Source: Neptunicoccus cionae (lineage in GTDB: Bacteria > Pseudomonadota > Alphaproteobacteria > Rhodobacterales > Rhodobacteraceae). Taken from it: a stretch of DNA of 64,000 nt. The stretch spans positions 186,001 through 250,000 of the forward strand of contig NZ_PKOJ01000002.1 in the NCBI RefSeq assembly GCF_002860325.1, written 5' to 3'. Position 1 is the first letter of the stretch. Every line of letters starts with the position of its first letter. Positions 1 to 7,656 of the stretch are shown in pieces. The position numbers and the translations under genes are program-made. The notes under the pieces were generated by a model. The model saw nothing but the letters and a program-made list of their open reading frames with translations, did no database searches and was not told the origin of the DNA.

Positions 1-270
1 GTTCACTTTCCGGGAATCAAACCTGAACTGGTCGCAGAAGCACTGACCCAGTTTTACGACATCCGCGAAACACCGGGTCTGAAGAAAAAGCCGAGCACAT
101 CGGAAGTGCTGGACTGGCTGAAACTCCTGCTGGTGGAAGATCTCGACCCTGCTGACATGAAACGGGACGGCAAGGATGCCTTGCCCCGCCTGCACGGTGC
201 GCTGCTGAAAAACGAGCAGGACGTGCATCTTTTCGAGCGGCTCGCCTTTATGGCGCGGGGCAATAGATGA
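1..270 (+). CDS. MoxR-type AAA+ ATPase, C-terminal end only
   Basis: The window opens inside this gene; only the last 89 codons are present and the reading frame is open to base 1. The visible part contains HFPGIKPELVAEALTQFY and LHGALLKNEQDVHLFERL, which I recognise as the C-terminal lid region of the MoxR-like AAA+ ATPases (COG0714 type) that are paired with CoxE-like VWA proteins in Rhodobacteraceae. Walker motifs lie upstream of the window. The stop codon overlaps the next start by 4 bp (ATGA), so the genes are translationally coupled. The matching VWA protein is encoded at 2264-3448, which supports an ATPase/VWA chaperone pair. Family assignment is good; the substrate is unknown. Confidence 0.75.
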   Translation, partial: VHFPGIKPELVAEALTQFYDIRETPGLKKKPSTSEVLDWLKLLLVEDLDPADMKRDGKDALPRLHGALLKNEQDVHLFERLAFMARGNR

Positions 271-707
271 CAACGACCGTTCGCTATGTGACACCTGCGG
301 ATGAAGCCGACTGGCGCGCCTTGTGGAAGGACTATCTCGCCTTTTACGAAACGAGCCGCGATGAAGACGTCTATGCCGGAACGTGGAAACGCATTCTCGA
401 CCCTGATGAAGGCATGTTTTCCATGGTGGCCGAAACACCCGGTCACGGGATCGTGGGCATTGTGAACTTTCTCTACCACAGCCATTTCTGGGGACCGGAA
501 AACCGGATTTATCTAAACGATCTTTATGTTCGTCCTGAAATTCGCGGCACCGGTGCAGGAAAGGCGATGATCGACGCAGTCGTCGCCCATGCAAAGGCAC
601 ACGATTGCCCGCAGGTCTGGTGGCTGACAGCCGAAGATAATGCTGTGGCGCGAAAGCTTTATGACGGCGTGGCCACACTGGCCCCCTTTGTGAAGTACCA
701 GATATGA
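267..707 (+). CDS. GNAT-family N-acetyltransferase
   Basis: This 146-residue protein has the length and layout of a single-domain GNAT acetyltransferase. The segment LNDLYVRPEIRGTGAGKAMI carries motif A with the acetyl-CoA pyrophosphate loop (R-G-x-G-x-G/A type), and VWWLTAEDNAVARKLYDG is motif B with the usual Asn and Tyr. It starts at an ATG overlapping the ATPase stop and overlaps the next gene by 4 bp, so it is inside the same operon. The acceptor substrate cannot be read from the sequence; it may be a protein, an amino acid or a small amine. Confidence 0.85.
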   Translation: MTTTVRYVTPADEADWRALWKDYLAFYETSRDEDVYAGTWKRILDPDEGMFSMVAETPGHGIVGIVNFLYHSHFWGPENRIYLNDLYVRPEIRGTGAGKAMIDAVVAHAKAHDCPQVWWLTAEDNAVARKLYDGVATLAPFVKYQI

Positions 708-2089
708 ACTTCTGGCGCGACGCAGCCTTCGGATTGACGGCAATGACCCTCTCTGCCTGTGCGGGTCCTATGGCGGATGTTGTCAGCAAACGCTCTGATC
801 CGGCGATACAACTGTCGGGTATGAAAACCTTTCAGGCACCGCCCCCTAAATCCGGCGTGGCACGCTCCAATGTAGATGTTTTCGAAGAATTTCTTGATCT
901 GACTTTTGCACTTGAAAGCGGTCAGGATCTCTCGCGGCTGTCCCGCTTTGAAGGGCCGATCACGGTTGCGCTGGTCAACGCGCAGAGCGATGTCGTCGGG
1001 CAGGATCTGGACCAGTTGATCAAGCGGCTTCGCACTGAAGCAAGTATCCCGATTTCCCGCGTTCAAACTGCATCTGCGGCAAATATCGTCATCGAAATGG
1101 TCTCCAAGCGGCAGTTGCGCCGCGCGGCACCGACTGCGGCCTGCATCGTGGTTCCCCGCATGAGCAGTTGGGCAGAATTCAGGAAGAACCGCTTTAACCG
1201 GCGTGCCGACTGGACTTCCTTGGAAGTCCGCAGCAGGGCAGCGGTTTTCATGCCCCGCGATATTTCCCCGCAAGACGCGCGCGATTGCCTGCACGAAGAA
1301 CTGGCGCAGGCGATCGGACCATTGAACGATCTTTACCGGCTGCCGGATTCTGTTTTTAACGACGATAATTTTCACATCGTTTTAACGCCCTACGACATGA
1401 TGATCCTGCGTGCCATGTATGCGCCGGAACTCAAATCGGGCATGGCCAAACATGAAGTGGCGGCAGTGCTGCCCCGCATTCTTGCACGGGTAAATCCCGA
1501 AGGTGCCGGACTGGCCCCCCGCCAGATTCAGGAAACACCCGGTTCGTGGATGCGCAAGATCGAGCTTGCACTGGGCCCGGACGCCTCTGAAAAGACACGG
1601 ATTGAAGCGGCATCGGATGCCGTGCGAATTGCACAGCAGTTGGGAATGACAGACCACCGGCTCGGGTTCAGTTATTATGCACGGGCCCGCGTGAACGCCT
1701 CGGCCAACGGTGTTGAAGCCGCCGCCGATTACGCCCGTGCCTATGCAAACTTCTCCAAAATCTTCGGCCCATATGATATCCACACGGCTCAAGCCGGATT
1801 GCAGATGGCATCGCTTGCCATGTCCAGTGGCGAGTTCCGTCAGGCTTTGCAGTTCATTGAAAGTGGGCTGGTCGCCGCCAAAACCGCGCAGAACGGCCGG
1901 CTGATGTTCAGTCTTCTGGCGATGAAATCGGAAATCTATAAACTTGCAGGTCGCACGGAAGAAGCCACCGCCCTGCGCGACGAGGCCATTGCATGGGGCC
2001 AGTACGGCATCCATCCGCCAGGCGAGATCAGAAAACGTCTCGAAATCATCGCTAACCTGCCGCCCCGCCTGCCCCAGAAAGAAAGTTAA
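704..2089 (+). CDS. DUF2927 lipoprotein with C-terminal TPR-like region
   Basis: The 461-residue product begins with a short hydrophobic signal and a lipobox (LSAC, lipidated Cys at residue 19), so it should be anchored in an envelope membrane. Residues about 80-245 match DUF2927 as I know it, including CLHEELAQAIGPLNDLYRLP with H197-E198-E199, followed by DSVFNDDN and LRAMYAPELKSGM. The conserved His-Glu pair is suggestive of a metal site, but no function is established. The last third (about 290-430) is helical and repeat-like, resembling TPRs. It overlaps the acetyltransferase by 4 bp and is followed closely by a 56-residue membrane protein. Confidence 0.8.
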   Translation: MNFWRDAAFGLTAMTLSACAGPMADVVSKRSDPAIQLSGMKTFQAPPPKSGVARSNVDVFEEFLDLTFALESGQDLSRLSRFEGPITVALVNAQSDVVGQDLDQLIKRLRTEASIPISRVQTASAANIVIEMVSKRQLRRAAPTAACIVVPRMSSWAEFRKNRFNRRADWTSLEVRSRAAVFMPRDISPQDARDCLHEELAQAIGPLNDLYRLPDSVFNDDNFHIVLTPYDMMILRAMYAPELKSGMAKHEVAAVLPRILARVNPEGAGLAPRQIQETPGSWMRKIELALGPDASEKTRIEAASDAVRIAQQLGMTDHRLGFSYYARARVNASANGVEAAADYARAYANFSKIFGPYDIHTAQAGLQMASLAMSSGEFRQALQFIESGLVAAKTAQNGRLMFSLLAMKSEIYKLAGRTEEATALRDEAIAWGQYGIHPPGEIRKRLEIIANLPPRLPQKES

Positions 2090-2092
2090 ACA

Positions 2093-2263
2093 ATGTTTAC
2101 AATTCCAGCCTTCCTGATCGGCGCCATCATCGGGTGGTATCGCGCGCGCAAATTCGGCGGCAAAACCGCGGATAAACTGCAGTACAGCGTCATACACGGC
2201 ATTATTTTCTTCCTCCTCGCCCTGTTTGCAACGGTCATGGTGGACTGGATGGGGTGGGTGTAA
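2093..2263 (+). CDS. small membrane protein (56 aa)
   Basis: An ATG three bases after the DUF2927 stop opens a 56-codon frame whose TAA directly precedes the ATG of the VWA gene. The product has a short N-terminal hydrophobic stretch (FLIGAIIGWYRARKFGG), a basic patch, then a clear transmembrane helix (HGIIFFLLALFATVMVDW). The tight packing without gaps on either side is the main argument that it is a real gene. I do not recognise a named family. It may be a membrane partner of the lipoprotein or of the ATPase/VWA pair. Confidence 0.65.
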   Translation: MFTIPAFLIGAIIGWYRARKFGGKTADKLQYSVIHGIIFFLLALFATVMVDWMGWV

Positions 2264-3448
2264 ATGTTCTTACGATTCTTCGAAGCCCTGCGCGCTGCAA
2301 AAATCCCTGTTTCCCTGCGGGAGTATCTGGCGTTTCTTGAAGCGATGAAAACCGGACTCGTGCTCTATGATGTCGAGGGTTTTTATTTCCTTGCCCGTGC
2401 CACGATGGTGAAGGACGAACGGAATCTGGACAAGTTCGATCTGGTTTTCGCAGAAGTTTTCAAGGGTATGGAAAACCTGTCGGTCGATGACATTCTGAAC
2501 GCGGTTGACGTTCCTGACGACTGGTTGACCAAACTGGCGGAGAAACATCTCAGCCCCGAAGAAATGGCGGAAATCGAAAGTCTTGGCGGGTTCGAAAAGC
2601 TGATGGAAACCCTGAAAGAGCGCCTGAAAGAACAGGAAAAGCGTCATCAGGGCGGTAACAAATGGATCGGCACAGCCGGTACATCCCCCTTTGGGGCCTA
2701 TGGGTACAATCCTGAAGGCGTTCGCATTGGCCAGAAGGAAAGCCGCCACAAAAAGGCGACGAAAGTATGGGACAAGCGTGATTTCAAAAACCTCGACGAT
2801 TCCGTAGAGCTTGGCACGCGCAACATTAAAGTTGCGTTAAAACGGTTGCGCAAATGGGCCCGTGCCGGCGCGGAAGACGAACTGGACCTGAACGGCACAA
2901 TCCGCTCCACCGCTGAGAACGGTTATCTCGATGTGATTACCCGTCCCGAACGGCGCAATGCAGTTAAGGTTCTGTTGTTCCTTGATGTCGGTGGTTCAAT
3001 GGACAGCTATATCAAACTCATCGAAGAACTGTTTTCCGCTGCGAAAACCGAATTCAAACACATGGAATACTTCTATTTTCATAACTGTTTGTACGAAGGT
3101 GTGTGGAAGGACAATGCACGGCGCTGGACCGAACAGACCCCCACTTGGGACGTGTTGCGGACTTACGGGTCGGATTACAAATGTATTTTTGTCGGCGACG
3201 CCGCAATGAGCCCTTATGAAATCATGTATAAGGGGGGTGCGAACGAGCATTGGAACGAGGAACCGGGAAAAGTCTGGCTCGAACGTGCGCAAGAACAATG
3301 GCCCGGATCGGTCTGGATCAATCCTGTGAAAGAGCAATACTGGCAGTACACCCATTCCACCATGATCCTTAAGGAAATCTTTAATGATCGCATGTACCCA
3401 ATGACCTTGAAGGGCATTGAATCCGCGATGAAGGAACTGGGACGGTAG
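2264..3448 (+). CDS. CoxE-like VWA-domain protein
   Basis: The 394-residue product is cytoplasmic (no signal peptide). The N-terminal half is helical and charged (MLFLRFFEALRAAKIPVSL-type start common in this family). The C-terminal half holds a VWA fold with the MIDAS motif D241-V-G-G-S245 followed by M-D, in the context KVLLFLDVGGSMDSYIKL, and a later THSTMILKEIF segment. Such proteins (COG3825/CoxE group) work with MoxR AAA+ ATPases in metal insertion or complex assembly; the ATPase is the partial gene at the left edge. The start is fixed by the preceding stop at 2261-2263. The client protein is not in view. Confidence 0.85.
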   Translation: MFLRFFEALRAAKIPVSLREYLAFLEAMKTGLVLYDVEGFYFLARATMVKDERNLDKFDLVFAEVFKGMENLSVDDILNAVDVPDDWLTKLAEKHLSPEEMAEIESLGGFEKLMETLKERLKEQEKRHQGGNKWIGTAGTSPFGAYGYNPEGVRIGQKESRHKKATKVWDKRDFKNLDDSVELGTRNIKVALKRLRKWARAGAEDELDLNGTIRSTAENGYLDVITRPERRNAVKVLLFLDVGGSMDSYIKLIEELFSAAKTEFKHMEYFYFHNCLYEGVWKDNARRWTEQTPTWDVLRTYGSDYKCIFVGDAAMSPYEIMYKGGANEHWNEEPGKVWLERAQEQWPGSVWINPVKEQYWQYTHSTMILKEIFNDRMYPMTLKGIESAMKELGR

Positions 3449-3536
3449 GACCATATTGTCGGCCAGTCCGGACACATTCGGGTGAGCGGAAAGCCCATCG
3501 CTTGACAGACATACGTCGCAGGGTCAGCCTGTTTTC

Positions 3537-4094
3537 ATGATGTTGCGAACCCTGATAAGCGCGTTTTTACTGGCCGGGCCGGTCGCAGCAGATTGCCCTG
3601 CCCTGCCGGACCGGGCTGCGGAACGCACGCAGCTTCTGGGGGAACTTGCCGAAGCCGGCACTTTCGAAGAGGCGCGGCAGGCGGCCAACGCGCTCTGGCA
3701 GTTCTGGCATATTGCGCCGGATGAAATCTCACAGGAAATGCTCAACACCGGAGTAAATGCGATCCGTTACGGGGATACGCTTCAGGCAGAGGACATCCTG
3801 ACACGTCTGGTTCGCTATTGCCCGGATTATAGTGAAGGTTTCAACCAACTGGCATTCGCCTATTTCCTGCAAAAACGGGACGTCAAAGCATTGGACCTGT
3901 TGACCCGCAGTCTGGAACTGGAACCCGCCCATTTCGGGGCCCTGTCGGGCATAGCGCTGATTCACATCCGCAACGGACGGCCTGCTCTCGGCCAGATTTA
4001 TCTGCGCCGCGCAGTTGCCCTGCATCCGTGGCTGAACGAACGCGGGCTTTTGGACCAAACCGTCCCCAAAAGGAACGGCGCGAAAGAACTATAG
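3537..4094 (+). CDS. periplasmic TPR-repeat protein
   Basis: The 185-residue protein starts with a signal peptide (LRTLISAFLLAGPVAADCP, cleavage probably after VAA) and continues with helical pairs of TPR type. SEGFNQLAFAYFLQKRDVKA and AHFGALSGIALIHIRNGRP each carry the W/G/Y-A-A spacing of TPR consensus. Two ATGs are adjacent at 3537 and 3540; either may be used. It lies 88 bp after the VWA gene and may be a separate unit. TPR proteins are protein-protein interaction scaffolds; no partner can be named. Confidence 0.75.
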   Translation: MMLRTLISAFLLAGPVAADCPALPDRAAERTQLLGELAEAGTFEEARQAANALWQFWHIAPDEISQEMLNTGVNAIRYGDTLQAEDILTRLVRYCPDYSEGFNQLAFAYFLQKRDVKALDLLTRSLELEPAHFGALSGIALIHIRNGRPALGQIYLRRAVALHPWLNERGLLDQTVPKRNGAKEL

Positions 4095-4448
4095 CGCCAA
4101 AGTCTTTGGTTTTGCGCTCTACGCATTTTCCAGCGCCCTGATCCGGCGTCCAGCGGCCGCAACTCCACCCTATGTAGCGCTCTTCCGTGAAGATATCGTT
4201 AAAGTCGAGCAGTTTCTATTCAACACCGTGAAAACGACTCTAATTTAGTGAGGCTTATCACTCTTTTCCGGTTAAATTCTTGTTCCGTCCCCGTTTCAAA
4301 CCTAACCTAGGGTCAAGGCCGCAAACAGGAAATTTCGACCTGTTTATTAAGGCCTGGAGGGGGGCATTTGCCTCAAATTATTTAATCGTTTCCCGTCATT
4401 TGCTCTGATCGGGAGGCAACACAAATACTCTAACGGGAGAAAAGTAAA
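4095..4448. other. 354-bp intergenic region upstream of the RTX/integrin-like gene
   Basis: No credible gene is visible. The stretch is more AT-rich than its surroundings. It contains a small dyad GTGAGGCTTATCAC at 4248-4261, a hairpin AAACAGG/CCTGTTT with arms at 4323-4329 and 4339-4345, and a good ribosome-binding site (CGGGAG) about 10 bases before the ATG at 4449. The length suggests a regulated promoter region for the secreted protein, but no promoter hexamers could be assigned with confidence. Confidence 0.4.
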
Positions 4449-5996
4449 ATGGCAGACTTTATTGGTACAGAAGAAGACGATGGCTTGGTTGGCGGGCTGT
4501 TTTCCGACTTTATTCAAGGTTTGGAGGGGAACGACCTTCTTGCCGGGCTAAACGGAGATGACACACTTGATGCAGGCGCCGGCGATGATGTTGTGATCGG
4601 CGGGATCGGTGACGATGTGATGTTTGGCGGTGACGGTAATGACAAGATTGTCATGACAGCCGGTGATGATCAGGTATTTGGCGGTGCCGGTGACGACAAG
4701 TACTTTGTAAACGGATTTGCGGGTGACTGGTCGATTGTAACCGACACCTCCGGCATCGACACACTGAATTTCGCAGGCGGCATCACAGGGGCTGACATCG
4801 ATCTTTCGCCCGGCGCACTTTCCTACGTGGACGACCGCGTAATCGAAATTTCCGGTCTCAAGGATTCTGAACGTCCGCTGGAACTGGTGCTCTTGCAGGA
4901 TCTATCCGGATCGTTCTCCGATGACCTTTCAACTGTGAACAGCCTTGTGGACGACCTGATCACCTCGGTCAGCGGATTGGCGGATGATGTCCGGCTGGGC
5001 TTGACCTCCTTTATCGACAAACCGACGTCTCCTTTCGGATCCTCCGGCGATCACGAGTATAAAACCGAGCTCAGCCTGACCAGCGACACAGACGCGTGGA
5101 AAGCAGCTGTAACAGGTCTTTCCACAGGGAGCGGTAATGATGGCCCGGAATCCCAGATGACAGGTCTGTTGCAGGTTGCCTTGCGCACTGCGGAAGTTGG
5201 CTGGAGTTCTTCTTCGCTCAAGGTTGTTGTGATGACCACTGATGCGGTTCCGCACTTTGCTGGTGACAATCCGGATACGCCGAACAATGGTGACACGATC
5301 CTTGACGGACCGGGCGGTGATGGCACCGGTGAGGATTATCCCACCATTGAAATGGTGAAAGCCGCGCTGCTGGATGCAGGGATCGTTCCGGTATTTGCTG
5401 TCACCTCTGGTGTAACATCCGATTATCAGGATCTCGTCGATGCCTTCGGCTTTGGTGCGGTTGTACCGCTGAGCTCTGACAGTTCGGATATTATTGCCGC
5501 GTTTGAAGACGGTATTAAAGGTGCCGCCGATACATTGATCGAAAACGCTGTCGGCACAGCTTTTGACGATGATATTTTCGGCAACAGCGCTGACAACATG
5601 CTTAAAGGTAAAGCCGGTAAAGATGACATTCGTGGCTTTGGCGGCGACGATTACCTGAAAGGCAACAAAGGCAAGGACAAGCTGGACGGCGGCAAAGGCG
5701 ATGACATGCTTGATGGTGGCGCCGACAAGGACAAACTTGAAGGCGGCGACGGTGCAGATACCTTTGTCTTTGATGTCTTCCATCCGGATCACGCGCGCGA
5801 TGTCGTGCAGGATTATGAAGATGGCGTAGATAAAATCATGGTGTTGAATGACACGATGTTGACCTTCGCTGACATCGAAGTAACCCAAGTTGGGGGCAAG
5901 ACAATCCTGTCCCACGACGGCGATGCGTTTGCCTTGCTGAAATCCACCCACGCCAGCGATATTGATGCATCAGACTTCGTCTTTGACATTGCCTGA
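4449..5996 (+). CDS. secreted RTX protein with integrin-beta-like I (VWA) domain
   Basis: The 515-residue product has no signal peptide. Residues 35-85 hold RTX nonapeptides (GDDVVIGG, GDDVMFGG, GNDKIV, GDDQVFGG). Residues about 142-345 form a VWA domain; 375-440 is a second, Lys-rich RTX block (GGKGDDMLDGGADKDKLEGG), and the C-terminus DFVFDIA fits a type I secretion signal. The VWA segment resembles the integrin beta I domain more than ordinary VWA: D151-L-S-G-S-F-S-D158-D159 has the MIDAS/ADMIDAS spacing of integrin beta, D231-G-P233-E234 matches the ligand loop, T264-D265-A-x-x-H269 matches the second MIDAS aspartate, and FIDKPTSP and GW (251-252) are also shared. It is presumably calcium-stabilised and extracellular. 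No type I exporter genes are in the window. The integrin-like reading is by eye. Confidence 0.85.
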   Translation: MADFIGTEEDDGLVGGLFSDFIQGLEGNDLLAGLNGDDTLDAGAGDDVVIGGIGDDVMFGGDGNDKIVMTAGDDQVFGGAGDDKYFVNGFAGDWSIVTDTSGIDTLNFAGGITGADIDLSPGALSYVDDRVIEISGLKDSERPLELVLLQDLSGSFSDDLSTVNSLVDDLITSVSGLADDVRLGLTSFIDKPTSPFGSSGDHEYKTELSLTSDTDAWKAAVTGLSTGSGNDGPESQMTGLLQVALRTAEVGWSSSSLKVVVMTTDAVPHFAGDNPDTPNNGDTILDGPGGDGTGEDYPTIEMVKAALLDAGIVPVFAVTSGVTSDYQDLVDAFGFGAVVPLSSDSSDIIAAFEDGIKGAADTLIENAVGTAFDDDIFGNSADNMLKGKAGKDDIRGFGGDDYLKGNKGKDKLDGGKGDDMLDGGADKDKLEGGDGADTFVFDVFHPDHARDVVQDYEDGVDKIMVLNDTMLTFADIEVTQVGGKTILSHDGDAFALLKSTHASDIDASDFVFDIA

Positions 5997-6033
5997 TTGC
6001 TGACACTGTCTGGAATGACATAACCTAAACACG

Positions 6034-6070
6034 CTGCCCCTGTCTGCGCTCGCGGACAGGGGCAGTTTTT
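6034..6070 (+). terminator. rho-independent terminator after the integrin-like RTX gene
   Basis: An 11-bp perfect stem, CTGCCCCTGTC (6034-6044) with GACAGGGGCAG (6055-6065), has a 10-base loop and is followed by TTTTT at 6066-6070. It lies 38 bp after the stop codon and ends that transcription unit. Confidence 0.95.
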
Positions 6071-6167
6071 CGTTTTTCAAAGGTGCAACAGGGAATTTTT
6101 TCCCGTTACTTCAAATCCTTTTTGCAAAGGGCTGGTCTTCCCCGGTGGAGTTCCCATATCCTAACAT

Positions 6168-6845
6168 ATGCTTAAACTGACCCCGATCCTCCTCGCCCTG
6201 CTGTACGGATTTGTTTACTACAGATTTTCTATCTGGCGCACACAATCCGAGCTGGACGCCAAGTCTACAGAACTGGCCGACCCGGTGCTGCGCAAACTTT
6301 GCGCCCGAATGGCAGATTCTCTGGATCTGGCGCAGGTGAAAGTTCATATCTACGAGATCGAGCCGGTAAACGGACTGGCTGCGCCGGATGGGCGTATTTT
6401 CATCACACGCGGTTTCTACCGGAAGTATCAGAACGGAGAAGTCAGCGCCGAGGAAATCGCCAGTGTCATTGCGCACGAACTCGGGCATGTGGCACTTGGC
6501 CATTCGCGGCGGCGGATGATCGATTTTTCGGGACAGAACGCAATTCGTGTTGCGCTTGGCATGGTGTTGGGCCGGCTCATTCCGGGGTTGGGTGTCTTGC
6601 TGGCAGGGATGCTGTCCGGGCTCCTCGCGGCGCGTTTATCGCGACAGGACGAATATGAAGCGGATGCATATGCGGCAGCACTTTTAACCAAGTCCGGAAT
6701 CGGCATCGCTGCGCAAAAATCCCTGTTTACCAAACTGGATGCGCTTGCAGGCAACAGCGGCCAACCGCTTGCGTGGTTGATGAGCCATCCCAAAACATCC
6801 GAACGTATTGCGGCGATCGAAAAACTGGAAAGCCGCTGGCAGTAA
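6168..6845 (+). CDS. M48-family zinc metalloprotease
   Basis: This 225-residue protein has an N-terminal hydrophobic segment (LTPILLALLYGFVYYRF) that acts as an anchor or uncleaved signal. The zinc motif is H103-E-L-G-H107 in the context VIAHELGHVALGH, and the third-ligand region is EYEADAYAAAL at about 162-172, both typical of M48 (Ste24/HtpX/LoiP-like) peptidases. A Gly-rich hydrophobic stretch at about 130-155 may lie along the membrane. It is at the short end for the family and lacks a C-terminal TPR region. It is a single gene between a terminator and the BLUF gene. The likely role is periplasmic protein quality control. Confidence 0.88.
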   Translation: MLKLTPILLALLYGFVYYRFSIWRTQSELDAKSTELADPVLRKLCARMADSLDLAQVKVHIYEIEPVNGLAAPDGRIFITRGFYRKYQNGEVSAEEIASVIAHELGHVALGHSRRRMIDFSGQNAIRVALGMVLGRLIPGLGVLLAGMLSGLLAARLSRQDEYEADAYAAALLTKSGIGIAAQKSLFTKLDALAGNSGQPLAWLMSHPKTSERIAAIEKLESRWQ

Positions 6846-6925
6846 CCTTCAGCTGTTTACCATTATTTTACACTCCCGTCCCTATTCTGCCCTGAAAACA
6901 AGGTCGCAGCAGAAAAGGGTGAAAA

Positions 6926-7477
6926 ATGTTGAAACGGTTGCACTATGAGAGCCGGATCGCGGGGCGGTTCGGGCCGCTGGCCCTTCTGACGCTGCAAAAA
7001 AAATGTGTCCGGCGCAATATCGAGGCAGGTATCACAAGCTATTTGTATATCGGCAAGCAGCGGATCTTTCAGATACTGGAGGGAGAGACCGGCGATGTCG
7101 ATGCCACAATGGAACGGATTGTCCGGCACAGAATGCACAAGGAAATCAAGATCCGTGCGGTCATGCGGTGTTCCAAGCGGAAGTTTTCAAATTGGCCTTT
7201 TGGCGTAACCACACGCCATGACCCTGATTTCAAACGGGTGATGAACGCCGGAATGCAACCGGATTTCTTCAAACTGGATGTGTTACAAGCGGAACGCTTT
7301 TTAGGGATTATTGCTTCCCGCAAAAGACGCGCTGTCCGCCCGGAAGAGTTCGAGACGACAGCGAAGCGGTTCAGCGCCCCCTCTCCTATATTGAATCCCG
7401 CAAACAACGCAGGCATTCAAAATTCAGGCACGATCCACATTCCGGGCCTGCAACAGGAAAAAACCGCCAGAGCATAA
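6926..7477 (+). CDS. short BLUF-domain blue-light sensor
   Basis: The first 95 residues match the BLUF fold (blue light using FAD). The photocycle residues are present: Tyr7 (RLHYES), Asn31 in RRNIEAGITS, Gln49 in FQILEG, and Trp90 in FSNWPFG. The remaining 90 residues are basic and low in recognisable structure, with no EAL, cyclase or HTH output domain, so it is a short-type BLUF protein that probably signals through a partner. The ATG is preceded by AAAAGGG. The usual substrate ligand set appears intact, so FAD binding is expected. The output is unknown; the C-terminal tail could be the partner-binding part. Confidence 0.85.
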   Translation: MLKRLHYESRIAGRFGPLALLTLQKKCVRRNIEAGITSYLYIGKQRIFQILEGETGDVDATMERIVRHRMHKEIKIRAVMRCSKRKFSNWPFGVTTRHDPDFKRVMNAGMQPDFFKLDVLQAERFLGIIASRKRRAVRPEEFETTAKRFSAPSPILNPANNAGIQNSGTIHIPGLQQEKTARA

Positions 7478-7656
7478 ACACTTATCGTGCCACGCAAGGC
7501 CTGTACGGCCGCGCCCCTCTCTCAAATTGCATATCCACACAACGATCCAACCACAGATTGATTGACAGAATTCCCAAATCGCAGCACTGTTTAACTTTAT
7601 TTCAAGTCGACCATTTGCGGTCAAATTTAGTTCAATAAGTTTAAAGGGGAAATATT

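Noticed and set aside
4929-5951. Long minus-strand open frame opposite the integrin-like RTX gene
   Set aside because: Complement of Gly/Asp-rich RTX codons gives open antisense frames by composition; no start site or domain.
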